A stretch of 64,000 nucleotides of DNA from JBKQHQ01 sp052148715. GTDB lineage: Bacteria > Pseudomonadota > Alphaproteobacteria > Rhizobiales > Xanthobacteraceae. Numbering within the stretch: position 1 is the stretch's first letter; each line of letters begins with the position of its first letter. This document shows positions 16,999-26,088 of this stretch, piece by piece. Under the pieces are notes generated by a model, which was not told the DNA's origin, searched no databases, and saw only the letters and a program-made list of their open reading frames with translations. The translations under genes and the position numbers were made by a program. The stretch lies in the NCBI GenBank assembly GCA_052148715.1, contig JBKQHQ010000184.1, forward strand, positions 1 to 64,000, in the 5' to 3' direction.

Positions 16999-19209
16999 AT
17001 GAATTATATAACTCCGTCTCGGCGCGACGTTCTCAGGGGCGGCGGCGCCCTCGTCGTCGGCTTCTCGCTCGCCAGGTCCATCGATTCCGTTTTAGCGCAA
17101 GGCGATGCCGCCAAACCGGTCGCGCTCGACCAGGTCGATTCCTTCCTCGCCATCGATGCCAAGGGGGCCGTGACCGTCTATTCCGGCAAGGTCGATCTCG
17201 GCACCGGCGTGCGCACGGCGCTGACGCAGATCGCGGCCGAGGAGCTCGATGTCCCGCTGGCCTCGGTCACGGTCGTCCAGGGCGACACGGCGCTCACGCC
17301 CGATCAAAACACCACCTTCGGCAGCCTGTCGATCCAGATCGGCGGCATGCAGCTGCGCCAAGCTTGCGCCGCGGCAAGGAATGCGCTGTTCGAGGACGCC
17401 GCGAAGCGGCTCGGCGTCGCGCGGGAGGATCTCACCGCCGCCGACGGCGTCATCAGCGCCAAGGACGGCAAGCGCGTCAGCTACGCCGAGCTGATCGGCG
17501 GCAAATCATTCTCGCTCAAGCTCGACCCGAAGGCGCCGGCGAAAGAGAAGGACCCCAAGGACTATACGATCGTCGGCAAATCGGTCGCCCGCCTCGATAT
17601 TCCGGCCAAGGTGACGGCCACGTTCACCTACATGCAGGACTTCCGCGTTCCCGGCATGCTGCATGGGCGCGTGGTGCGTCCGCCGGGGATCGGAGCGATG
17701 CTGGAAAGCGTCGACGATAGCCCGATCAAGGTCATCCCCGGCATCGTCAAGGTCGTGCGCGAGGGTAATTTCCTCGGCATCGTTGCCGAGAGCGAGTGGG
17801 CAGCGATCAAGGCGGCGAAGCTGATCAAGGCCACGTGGTCGAAATGGGAAGGCCTGCCCGAGCAGGCGAAGCTGTGGGAGCACGTGCGCGCGACCAAGGT
17901 GATCAAGGACGACGTCACCAGCAATGTCGGCGACACCGCGGCGGCCCTGCCGCAAGCGGCGAGGAAGGTCGCCGCGACCTACGACTTCCCCATCCATACG
18001 CACGGGTCGATTGGTCCCTCCTGCGCGGTCGCCGAGTTCAAGGACGGCAAGCTGACCTCGTGGTCGGCCTCGCAGGGCACGCACAATCTGCGCAAGCAGC
18101 TTGCGCAGATGTTTGCGCTACCGGTCGAGAACGTGCACTGCATCTACGTCGACGGGTCCGGCTGCTACGGCCGCAACGGCCACGAGGACGCGGCCGGCGA
18201 CGCCGCCCTCCTCGCCAAGGCGGTGGGAAGGCCGGTGCGCGTGCAATGGTCGCGCGCCGACGAGCATGGCTGGGATCCGAAGGGCCCCCCCACGCTCATC
18301 GATCTGCGCGCCGCGCTCGACGCGAGCGGCACGGTCACGGCGTGGGAATCCGAGTTCTTCATTCCCCCCGGCGCCGTCGGGCTGGTTCCGCTCACGCCGG
18401 CGACGCTTTCCGGGCTGCCGCAAGACCAAGTCATCGCGCCGGGCACCATCATCAACAATTCGGCCATTCAATATAAGTTCGCCAATGTAAAGACGACCTG
18501 CCATCGGCTGGAGTCGACGCCGTTCCGGCCGTCCTGGATCAGGACGCCGGGCCGGATGCAGAACACCTATGCCAACGAGTGTTTCATGGACGAGCTCGCG
18601 GCAGCCGTCGGCGTCGACCCGATCGAGTTCCGTCTAAAATATCTCGACGACAAGCGCGGCATCGAGCTGCTCAACCGTCTGATGGCGCTTGCCAAGTGGG
18701 AGAAGCGCCCGTCGCCGCAAAAGGCCGCAGCCGGCAACGTCGTCAAGGGGCGCGGCATGTCGTATGTCAAATACGAGCTCGTGCGCACCTATGTGGGCGC
18801 TGTCTGTGAGGTCGAGGTCGACCGCACGAGCGGCGAGATCCGCGTGCCGCGCTTCCACGTCGCCCACGATTGCGGGCAGATCATCAATCCGGACGGCCTC
18901 AAGAACCAGATCGAGGGCAACGTCATCCAGACGCTGAGCCGCACCCTGCTGGAGGAAGTCACCTTCAGCCGTGCGCAGGTGACGAGCCTCGACTGGGCGA
19001 GCTATCCGATCCTGACCTTCCCGCATGTGCCGGAGATCGTCATGGACCTGATCGACCGCCCGACCGAGAAGCCGTGGGGCGCCGGCGAGCCGTCCACCGC
19101 GGTCATCCCCTCGGCGATCTCCAACGCGGTATTCGACGCCACCGGCGTGCGGCTGCGCTCGGTGCCGTACACGCCGGCGAAAGTGAAGGCGGCGCTGCGC
19201 GGGGTGTGA
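16999..19209 (+). CDS. Molybdopterin-binding oxidoreductase large subunit (IorB-like)
   Basis: I start it at ATG 16999, which has GGGAGGGAG just upstream, rather than GTG 16984, giving 736 aa. A twin-arginine signal (SRRDVLRGGGALVVGFSLA) shows export of the folded holoenzyme with its small partner. Moco-site sequences include GSGCYGRNGHEDAAGDA and RTPGRMQNTYANECF, and the C-terminal active-site Glu lies in PWGAGEPSTAVIP. Members hydroxylate N-heteroaromatic rings or oxidise aldehydes using water as oxygen source. Electron acceptors in two-subunit forms are usually a cytochrome c; none is encoded here. The substrate is not determined. Confidence 0.9.
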   Translation: MNYITPSRRDVLRGGGALVVGFSLARSIDSVLAQGDAAKPVALDQVDSFLAIDAKGAVTVYSGKVDLGTGVRTALTQIAAEELDVPLASVTVVQGDTALTPDQNTTFGSLSIQIGGMQLRQACAAARNALFEDAAKRLGVAREDLTAADGVISAKDGKRVSYAELIGGKSFSLKLDPKAPAKEKDPKDYTIVGKSVARLDIPAKVTATFTYMQDFRVPGMLHGRVVRPPGIGAMLESVDDSPIKVIPGIVKVVREGNFLGIVAESEWAAIKAAKLIKATWSKWEGLPEQAKLWEHVRATKVIKDDVTSNVGDTAAALPQAARKVAATYDFPIHTHGSIGPSCAVAEFKDGKLTSWSASQGTHNLRKQLAQMFALPVENVHCIYVDGSGCYGRNGHEDAAGDAALLAKAVGRPVRVQWSRADEHGWDPKGPPTLIDLRAALDASGTVTAWESEFFIPPGAVGLVPLTPATLSGLPQDQVIAPGTIINNSAIQYKFANVKTTCHRLESTPFRPSWIRTPGRMQNTYANECFMDELAAAVGVDPIEFRLKYLDDKRGIELLNRLMALAKWEKRPSPQKAAAGNVVKGRGMSYVKYELVRTYVGAVCEVEVDRTSGEIRVPRFHVAHDCGQIINPDGLKNQIEGNVIQTLSRTLLEEVTFSRAQVTSLDWASYPILTFPHVPEIVMDLIDRPTEKPWGAGEPSTAVIPSAISNAVFDATGVRLRSVPYTPAKVKAALRGV

Positions 19210-19308
19210 AGCGCGGCTTGCACCAAACAGCTACGGGATACGGGGTCTGCGAATAGCGGGTCTGGTTCCGTGCCGTTCGCGTCATCGAAGGGGCACGGGC
19301 GTTCTTGT

Positions 19309-20364
19309 CTACGACGTGATACCAAGCAATAGCGCCGCGGTGTCGCCGAGCATTGCTGCGCGCTCGGCGTCGCTCAAACCGGCCGCGCCGAGGATTTGAT
19401 CTACTGCCGTCTCCGTCCACGGATACGGATGGTCCGTGCCCATGACGATGCGACCCGATCCGACCTCGGCGATCAGGTGCCGCAGTCCCTCGGGCGTGAA
19501 GACGAGCGAATCGAAGTACATCTGCTTGAGATACTCGGTCGGCTGCTTGAGTGGCTTTACGCAGCGGTTCGGAAAGGTCGTACAGCCGGCGTCCGAGCGC
19601 GGCGCGTAGGAAGGCAAGTAGCCGCCGCCATGCGCGGCGCAGATTTTTAGGCCAGGAAAGCGATCGAGCGTGCCTTCGAAGATCAGATGCGACAGCGCGA
19701 TCGTGGTCTCGAGCGGATTGCCGATGACGTTTTCCAGTCCGCCATTGCCCGCCAGCCGTCCGCGCAGCTCCGCCGTCCCCTGGGGGTGAATGAAGACCAG
19801 AACGCCGAGCTCTTCGGCCTTCGCCCAAACGGGATGGAATTTCGCCGCCGCGAGCTCTTCGCCGTTGACGCTGCCGCCGACCGACAGCCCGCGCAGGCCA
19901 AGCTTCTTGACTCCCTCCTCAAGCTGCTCGAGGGCGAGGTCGGGATACTGGAGCGCCACGGTCGCAAAGGCCACGAACCGGTCCGGCTGCGCCGCGCAGA
20001 TCTGAGCGAGCCCGTCGTTCTGGATCTTGATGATCCGGCGGGCCACGTCGCGCTCGGCTCCGTACCAGAATGGATTGATGCTGAGCGCCTCAACGTCGAT
20101 ACCCTGCGCATCCATCACCCGGATGCGGTCCTGCATGGGGGACATGTGTAGCGCCGGCGGCACCGGCTTGAGGCCCGCCAGCGCCATTGCTTCGGGCATC
20201 GCGCAATGGGCATGCACGTCGACGGTCTTCACCCGCCGTCCGTTCACCACGACCTCGCGCCGCCGCGTCTGCGCCGGCGCCGCGCCCATGAGGCTGCATC
20301 CGACAAATGCGACACCGCCCGTGAAACCGGCGCCACCGGTGAGAAGGTCCCTGCGCGTCACCAA
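19309..20364 (-). CDS. Tat-exported amidohydrolase (ACMSD-type metal-dependent hydrolase)
   Basis: The 351-aa protein belongs to amidohydrolase family 2, which includes decarboxylases of aromatic acids such as ACMSD and gamma-resorcylate decarboxylase. Metal and active-site motifs are the N-terminal DVHAHCAMPE (HxH), the FIHPQGT histidine, AHGGGYLPSY and GTDHPYPW. A twin-arginine leader (TRRDLLTGGAGFTGG) precedes the catalytic domain, so it is predicted to be periplasmic, like the molybdenum hydroxylase beside it. It is convergent with the hydroxylase gene. Either a C-C decarboxylase or a ring hydrolase is possible. Confidence 0.86.
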   Translation of the reverse strand: MVTRRDLLTGGAGFTGGVAFVGCSLMGAAPAQTRRREVVVNGRRVKTVDVHAHCAMPEAMALAGLKPVPPALHMSPMQDRIRVMDAQGIDVEALSINPFWYGAERDVARRIIKIQNDGLAQICAAQPDRFVAFATVALQYPDLALEQLEEGVKKLGLRGLSVGGSVNGEELAAAKFHPVWAKAEELGVLVFIHPQGTAELRGRLAGNGGLENVIGNPLETTIALSHLIFEGTLDRFPGLKICAAHGGGYLPSYAPRSDAGCTTFPNRCVKPLKQPTEYLKQMYFDSLVFTPEGLRHLIAEVGSGRIVMGTDHPYPWTETAVDQILGAAGLSDAERAAMLGDTAALLLGITS

Positions 20365-20517
20365 TCTTGTTCTCCTCGCGCGTTCAGAAATATGCTGAGC
20401 ATCATAGCGAATGCGGGTTCAACGCCTAAAGACTTGTAGCGGCCCTAAAGCGCAACGCCGTCGCTCGCCCAAGATGCCATTCCCTCGGTCGGGAGCTTCG
20501 GGCCGTGGATGACAATG

Positions 20518-21705
20518 TTATCGCGCCAAGGCTGCCGCGGCCGCTTCTGCTTCCGGGACGACGTCGTGGTCGTACAGCCGTCTGCGGAACGCGGCGTGGG
20601 CGGTGATCTCGGCGTCCCGAACGCCCAGGTCGGCGTAGGCGGAGTCGTACCGCAGGCCGTTCTCGCGCGCGCCACGCTGAACCTGCGCTACCCGCTCACG
20701 GCGGAGGCTTTCATAAAGGACGAGCGCCGCCGGGCCCGTTTGCCGGTCCGCGTGCGCCAGGATCGTCGCAAGCGCCATGCCATCCTCGATCGATTGATTG
20801 GCGCCCTGTCCGAGATGGGGAAGCATCGGGTGCGCGGCATCGCCGAGCAACGTCAACCTTCCCCGAGTCCAGGTCGGCAGCGGCTCACGGTCATACAGCG
20901 CCCATCGGAACGTCACTTGAACTTGCCGCAACAGCGACCCGATGCGTGGGTCCCAGCCCGCGAATTCCGCACGAAGGACATCGGGGTCGCCGGGGGCTGA
21001 CCACGATTCTTTCATCTCCTCGGCCGCCGGCACGAACCCGACGTAATTGATAAGCTCCCCGGCGCGCACGGGGAAGGTGAGGAAGTGCTTCGCTTTGCCC
21101 AGCCACATTAGCCATGATCCGGTCGGCCAATGCGGAACAAGCGCATGCGGTACCACTCCGCGGTAGGCGACCGACCCGGAGAAGACCGGACGAGAGGGAG
21201 GCACCACGTGGTGCCGGAGCTCGGAGTGGATGCCGTCCGCGGCGACGACGAGGTCGCCTTCGACGACGGCGCCATTCGAAAACGACACGCGGGCCACGTT
21301 ACCGACTTGCTCGAACCCGGTGCACCGGTGTCCGGTGTGTACGATCTGGGACGGCAGGGCGGCAGCTAACATCTCGACGAGGTCGGCGCGGTGCATCCCG
21401 AATGTAGCGTTCCAGCCCGAGGAGTCCGTGACCTGGACCGGGGCAATGGGTGCCCCGTCATGGCGGAAGTATTGGGAGCCGGCCCCGACCCTGGCGCCCC
21501 GCTTTTCCACCAACGGTCCGAGGCCCACCCGCTGCAGTTGGCGCACGCTGTTTGGTGTCACGAATACCCCGGCGCCGACCTCGCCGAGGCTGGGGGCCTG
21601 CTCATAGACCGACACCGAAAGGCCGTGTGCGATCAGCGCGTTCGCGGCGAACAACCCGCCAATTCCGCCTCCAACGACAACAACATCAGGCCGCGACCGC
21701 GCCAT
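20518..21705 (-). CDS. FAD-dependent aromatic monooxygenase (paralogue)
   Basis: This 395-aa class A flavin hydroxylase has VVVVGGGIGGLFAANALIAHG near the start, DLVVAADGIHSELR in the middle, and LTLLGDAAHPMLPHLGQGA as the second FAD motif. I start it at the ATG at 21705; an upstream TTG would add ten residues. Its domain plan matches the protein at 6697-7899, including the FAD motifs and total length, so the two are paralogues in one catabolic neighbourhood. Likely reaction: hydroxylation of a benzoate- or nicotinate-like ring. It lies 153 bp upstream of the amidohydrolase on the same strand. Confidence 0.88.
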   Translation of the reverse strand: MARSRPDVVVVGGGIGGLFAANALIAHGLSVSVYEQAPSLGEVGAGVFVTPNSVRQLQRVGLGPLVEKRGARVGAGSQYFRHDGAPIAPVQVTDSSGWNATFGMHRADLVEMLAAALPSQIVHTGHRCTGFEQVGNVARVSFSNGAVVEGDLVVAADGIHSELRHHVVPPSRPVFSGSVAYRGVVPHALVPHWPTGSWLMWLGKAKHFLTFPVRAGELINYVGFVPAAEEMKESWSAPGDPDVLRAEFAGWDPRIGSLLRQVQVTFRWALYDREPLPTWTRGRLTLLGDAAHPMLPHLGQGANQSIEDGMALATILAHADRQTGPAALVLYESLRRERVAQVQRGARENGLRYDSAYADLGVRDAEITAHAAFRRRLYDHDVVPEAEAAAAALAR

Positions 21706-22142
21706 CCTCTCATCCTTGGTTCGTGCCCGCCGCAACCCGCGATCCGGCGGCTCAGGACTGGTGTTGAGGGGCTAAAATGCTTCGAAAGTCTATCCGATTC
21801 AAGCCACTCCCCCCGGGGCCGCTTCATCCTCCGGCTCCTTCCTAGTGGGCTGGGCGCACCTTCGAGTTATGCGGCAAGGCGCTTCCGAGCCAAGTGGCAC
21901 GGGTCAACGGGGCCGGTCGGAATCAGAATGGCAAAAAATCGGGGATGACGCGCCGCGATGCGGTGGCTCGTGTTCGCGAGGCGCTAGGGGAGACGGCATT
22001 CGCGGAATCACCCCGCCGCGGCGCGCCGACGGCGCTTCGCGAAGCTTCCAATTATGCCATGGATTCAGATCCGGCACGCGTTGGCGGCGCTCGGCACCAA
22101 ACCCGCCACGAGAGCACGATGACTGCGACTGCGCTACCCGTG
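21706..22142. other. Intergenic stretch, 437 bp, no gene seen
   Basis: Open frames on the plus strand run through here but lack family motifs, and their continuation past 22143 is antisense to the small secreted protein. I see no RNA gene or repeat. It marks the change from the catabolic region to the exported-protein island. Confidence 0.4.
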
Positions 22143-22571
22143 TTAGTTTTGCGCGACGCGCTCGAAAACGCCCTGCGCACAGGTGATCGCGCTGCCCTTC
22201 TGGTCGATGAGGCGGAAGGTGGCCTTGGTGTTCCCGGCCAAGAAGGTGATGTAATACGTGCAGCGGAACACTCGGTTGTCCGGCGGCGGATAGCTGCCTT
22301 CGAAGGCGAAATTAGCACCTGCGCTGATCGTATCCGCGACCCGCGCCATCGGCGCGCCCTGCTGCCAGACATCGCCGTTGCGGCGAACTGAAATACTGTA
22401 TCCGCCGGTTGCGCCCGTGCTTGTGTTGTTCCATTCACCGATCAGATCCTGAAACATGCTCATCGGCCCTCCCTGCACCTGCGCCGATGCACTGGTGACC
22501 GAAAACAATGTCCCGAGCGCAAAGGCCGAGGCCACGAGGTATCGACTAGCTTGGTTGGAACGTAGCGGCAT
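22143..22571 (-). CDS. Small secreted protein with an unnamed domain shared with 27210-28538
   Basis: The 142-aa protein has a Sec signal peptide ending VTSASA near residue 30. The mature part contains MFQDLIGEWNN, SVRRNGDVWQ, APMARVADTISAGANFAFEG and FRCTYYITFL. The same string of motifs, in the same order and spacing, forms the N-terminal domain of the DUF4384 protein at 27210-28538. The length is about one domain. I do not recognise a named family; predominantly beta structure is suggested by alternating hydrophobic residues. Two Cys residues (in FRCTYY and ITCAQG) could form a disulfide, and the partner protein conserves both. Confidence 0.75.
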   Translation of the reverse strand: MPLRSNQASRYLVASAFALGTLFSVTSASAQVQGGPMSMFQDLIGEWNNTSTGATGGYSISVRRNGDVWQQGAPMARVADTISAGANFAFEGSYPPPDNRVFRCTYYITFLAGNTKATFRLIDQKGSAITCAQGVFERVAQN

Positions 22572-23442
22572 GAGAATTCCTTTCGCCCGATTTGCTTCGG
22601 AGCAAGGCCGTGGCCACCCGGATGGGCGCCGGTTGGAAAGTGGAGTTAAAGGCCGGTAATCTGGCGCTTTTTCAAACCCTGCGCTTAAATCAGAACGATG
22701 TCGAGCAAAAAGCGGTCATTACGGGGCCGACGTTGGCATAGCCGCTGTCTTCGCGCGTATAGCAGGCGCGCCATGGTGCGACGCAGGAACGACAGCGTTT
22801 GAGGTGACGACCTGGTTCGTCACAAAGCCGAGATATCGCTCGACAAGCCTATTTTGTTTGACTTCGTCCCATTCGCGGCGCCTAACTCCTCCTCATCAGC
22901 GCTGCCCATAGATGGCGATGCACCGAAGTCGCCGTTTCCTCGTCCGGCAGCCCCAAGCGCCATCGGCAATCGAAAGAAACTGCGGCTCCCCTCGGATTGT
23001 GGGAAGTCGGATTCGATGTATGCGGCCGACGGCAGCGAGCAATTTTGCTCAGACTCCGCTCGGTTCTTGCGCGTACGCCCTTCCGAAATCCTTCTTCGCG
23101 TGAACCGCAGGACGTCCGCGCACACTGGTTGGAGAGGGTAGTTTGATGGCATTCCGTGGAATTTCCTTGAAGTTCACCCGCCTTTCGCTAGCGGCTGCGC
23201 CGCAGTGCATGTCTGGCTTCGCTTTGGGCCGGTGCACGGCAACTTCGGCGCGGGAAGCAAGGGGGTGTGCGATGAACGTCCCAAGCATCGTGCTCGAAGC
23301 GCTTCTTTGGGTCGCGGGCAAGAGCGCCATCGCCAGCGGCTTGGTTGCCAAGGCGGATCGCGAGCGCCTCAAACCGGTCACGGCACTCGCCCAAGCGCGC
23401 GTCATCAATGCTAATGGGCGGTCGCACTTTAGGGAACCGGAC
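22572..23442. promoter_or_regulatory. Intergenic region, 870 bp, before the caspase-type gene
   Basis: No convincing gene is visible. The frame of the downstream protein stays open back to 23143 but that segment has no signal peptide or family motif, and a good start exists at 23443. The region separates divergent genes and should hold both promoters. Confidence 0.45.
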
Positions 23443-26088
23443 ATGTTGAAAGGATTGTTGTTGGCTCTGCTTCTGTCGGCTGGCACAACGGCGGCATTCG
23501 CGGACGCGAAAAAGGATTGCAACGATAAACTTAGCGAGGCCGCCTGCACCGAGCTCATCCAGAGCAATTCGGGGGACGCATCTGCCTACAGAGGCCGCGG
23601 CCTGGCCTACAAGGCCAAGGGCGACGACGACCGCGCCATCGCCGATTACGGCAAGGCCATCGAGCTCGATCCGAAATACACCAGTGCCTTCATCAGCCGC
23701 GGCAACGCCTACCTGGCCAAGGGCGACAACGACCGCGCCGTCACGGATTACAGCAAGGCCATCGAGCTCGATCCGAAATACGCCATCGCCTTCAACAACC
23801 GCGGCCTAGCGTACAAGGCCAAGGGTGACAACGACCGCGCCATCGCGGATTACAGCAAGGCCATCGAGTTCGATCCGAAATACGCCAGCGCCTTCAACAG
23901 CCGTGGCAACGCCTACAAGGCCAAGGGCGACGACGACCGCGCCATCGCGGATTACAGCAAGGCCATCGAGCTTGATCCAAAATCCGCCAGCGCCTTCCGC
24001 AATCGTGGCATCGCCTACAAGGCCAAAGGCGACAACGACCGCGCCATTACGGATTACGCCGAAGCGATCCGGCTCGATCCCAAATATGCCCTCGTCTACC
24101 ACAATCGCGGGATCGTCTATCAGGCCAAAGGCGATCTCGACCGCGCCATCGCTGATTTCCGACAGGCGCTCTCCCTTAGCCCGAGCCTGCAAGCGAGCAA
24201 GGATGCCCTCAAGGAGCTCGCGCTTGCCAGGGACCTGGCGACGATGAGCCGGGACGAGGTCACGTCGCTGCAGCGCCGGCTCACCGACGCCGGCTGCTAT
24301 AAGGGCGCGATCGACGGCACGGCCAATCCGGCGACCGAGGCGGCCGTAAAGGCCTGCCCGGTGATGGACCCGATCCTGTCCGTCGAGACCGACATGCACA
24401 CGTCGATCATCAATCGTATGGGGGTCGACCGGGAGTGCCGACTGCTGGCGACCGGCTCCAATGATAAAACTGCGCGGCTGTGGTCGCTGCCTGAGGGGCG
24501 GCTTCTGCGCGCTTTCCGCCCGCCGATCGGGCCTGGCGAAGGCGGCAGGGTCTATGCGGTCGCGCTCTCGCCGGACGGCAGATTGGTAGCGGCGGGCGGA
24601 TGGGATGCCCGCGCGTCGAGCCAGCCAGGCCATGCCGTCTATCTGTTCGATGCCGCCACCGGGGCGCTGAAGGCCCGCGTGGGCGGCTTCGAGAGCGTGA
24701 TCTTTCATCTCACCTTCTCGCCGGACGGGCATTTCCTTGCGGCGACGCTCGGCGGAGGGAAGGGATTGCGGGTGATCGACACCGAGCGCATGAGCGAGGT
24801 CGCGGCCGATCGTGACTATGGTGAGCGCAGCTCTGGCGCGGCGTTTGCTCCCGACGGGCGGCTCTTCACGGTCGCCTGGGATGGCTATTTTCGGGCCTAC
24901 GATGCGGGTTTTCGGCTGGTTGGAAAGGCGCAGACCCGTGGCGGCCGGCGACCCGATAGCGTGGCGGTGGATCCCACCGGCCAACAAATGACTGTCGGCT
25001 TCGACGATAGCCCGGCGGTTGCGGTTGAGGTCTACAAGACGTCCGATTTAAGCTTTGCCTTCGCGGCAGACATCACCGGTGCCCAGGATAAATGGGGTCT
25101 GGGTGCGGTCGCTTGGTCCACCGACGGGCAGCAACTCATTGCCGGAGGAAAGTATCAGAAAAAAGGGAGCGATGGTGTGTCGAGATATCCTGTCTTCCTT
25201 TGGGATCGAGGCGGTCAGGGAGCGCGACAAGAGCAAGCTGTTGCTCTGAATACGATCTGGCATATTCTGCCCTGCGGCGCCGGCTTCGCGGTTGGCGCGA
25301 GCGGTCCGCTGTTTGCCCTGCTCGATCGGGACGGCAAGCCGCGTTTGAGCAAGTCGGGGGTCAGCGTCGACATGCGCAGCAAGCGCGGCGAGGCGTTGCA
25401 AGTCTCCCGCGACGGACGCCAGGTCCGGTTCGGGCTCGGCGGCGGCAAGGCCAGTCCGGCTCTGTTCGATGTCGCAGGTGCCACTCTGACCAAGGACGGC
25501 ACTGCACCGGGACTGGCTGCGGCGAAGATAGACGGCATCGCTGTCACGGATTGGCAGGACAACACGGCTCCCAAGCTCGACGGCAAGGAATTGAAACTCC
25601 AACAGAACGACTCGTCGCGCTCGCTGGCGATCACTCCAGACGGCGCCCGCTTTGCGCTCGGGTCGGATTATTCGTTGCGTTCCTTCGACGCCCAAGGGAA
25701 GCAGCAATGGCGTAAGCCGGTGCTGGGGTCGGCTTGGGGCGTGAACGTGACCGCAGACGGCCGGCTCGTCCTGGCTGCCTATGGGGACGGAACCATCCGC
25801 TGGCACCGGATGAGCGACGGGCAGGAGCTGCTCGCGCTGTTCGTCAACAAGGACGACCTGCGCTGGGTGGCCTGGACGCCGTCGGGCTACTACATGGCCT
25901 CGCCCGGCGGTGAGGACATGATCGGCTGGCAGGTCAACCGCGGCTGGGACAAGGCGGCCGACTTCTTCCCGGTCTCGCGCTTCCGCGATCAGTTCTACCG
26001 GCCTGACATCGTCCAGGCCGTTCTCGAAACGCTTGACGAGAGCGAAGGCCATCGACCAGGCCAACGCCGTCGCCAAGCGCAAGCATGA
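23443..26088 (+). CDS. Exported TPR – peptidoglycan-binding-like – WD40 protein (5' part of a frameshifted caspase protein)
   Basis: The start at ATG 23443 has AGGGA upstream and gives a Sec signal (MLKGLLLALLLSAGTTAAFA). Six TPR units of 34 residues follow (23580-24192), each like SRGNAYKAKGDDDRAIADY. Next is a short peptidoglycan-binding-like helix domain (SLQRRLTDAGCYKGAIDG, about 24250-24350), then a WD40-like beta-propeller (ATGSNDKTARLWSL, VALSPDGRLVAAGG and more). After the propeller the frame reads VLETLDES and then diverges into unrelated residues before a stop at 26088. One base appears inserted at about 26041; removing it gives VLETLDEAKAIDQANAVAKR and continues into the caspase domain at 26033-27178. 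Alone this part would encode 881 aa without a protease domain. Confidence 0.82.
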   Translation: MLKGLLLALLLSAGTTAAFADAKKDCNDKLSEAACTELIQSNSGDASAYRGRGLAYKAKGDDDRAIADYGKAIELDPKYTSAFISRGNAYLAKGDNDRAVTDYSKAIELDPKYAIAFNNRGLAYKAKGDNDRAIADYSKAIEFDPKYASAFNSRGNAYKAKGDDDRAIADYSKAIELDPKSASAFRNRGIAYKAKGDNDRAITDYAEAIRLDPKYALVYHNRGIVYQAKGDLDRAIADFRQALSLSPSLQASKDALKELALARDLATMSRDEVTSLQRRLTDAGCYKGAIDGTANPATEAAVKACPVMDPILSVETDMHTSIINRMGVDRECRLLATGSNDKTARLWSLPEGRLLRAFRPPIGPGEGGRVYAVALSPDGRLVAAGGWDARASSQPGHAVYLFDAATGALKARVGGFESVIFHLTFSPDGHFLAATLGGGKGLRVIDTERMSEVAADRDYGERSSGAAFAPDGRLFTVAWDGYFRAYDAGFRLVGKAQTRGGRRPDSVAVDPTGQQMTVGFDDSPAVAVEVYKTSDLSFAFAADITGAQDKWGLGAVAWSTDGQQLIAGGKYQKKGSDGVSRYPVFLWDRGGQGARQEQAVALNTIWHILPCGAGFAVGASGPLFALLDRDGKPRLSKSGVSVDMRSKRGEALQVSRDGRQVRFGLGGGKASPALFDVAGATLTKDGTAPGLAAAKIDGIAVTDWQDNTAPKLDGKELKLQQNDSSRSLAITPDGARFALGSDYSLRSFDAQGKQQWRKPVLGSAWGVNVTADGRLVLAAYGDGTIRWHRMSDGQELLALFVNKDDLRWVAWTPSGYYMASPGGEDMIGWQVNRGWDKAADFFPVSRFRDQFYRPDIVQAVLETLDESEGHRPGQRRRQAQA

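Noticed and set aside
20445..20517. Open sequence after the second flavin monooxygenase that could be a gene end (IVIHGPKLPTEGMASW)
   Set aside because: Too short and no recognisable family or start; left unannotated.
22820..23152. 110-codon minus-strand frame in the 870-bp gap
   Set aside because: No motif, poor codon bias, and no ribosome site in a non-coding region.
23143..23442. 100-residue extension before the TPR-WD40 protein
   Set aside because: No signal peptide or motif, whereas MLKGLLLALLLSAG at 23443 is a clean signal with a ribosome site.
23806..24987. 393-codon minus-strand frame across the TPR region
   Set aside because: A periodic shadow of the TPR tandem repeats; its repeated units mirror the plus-strand array.
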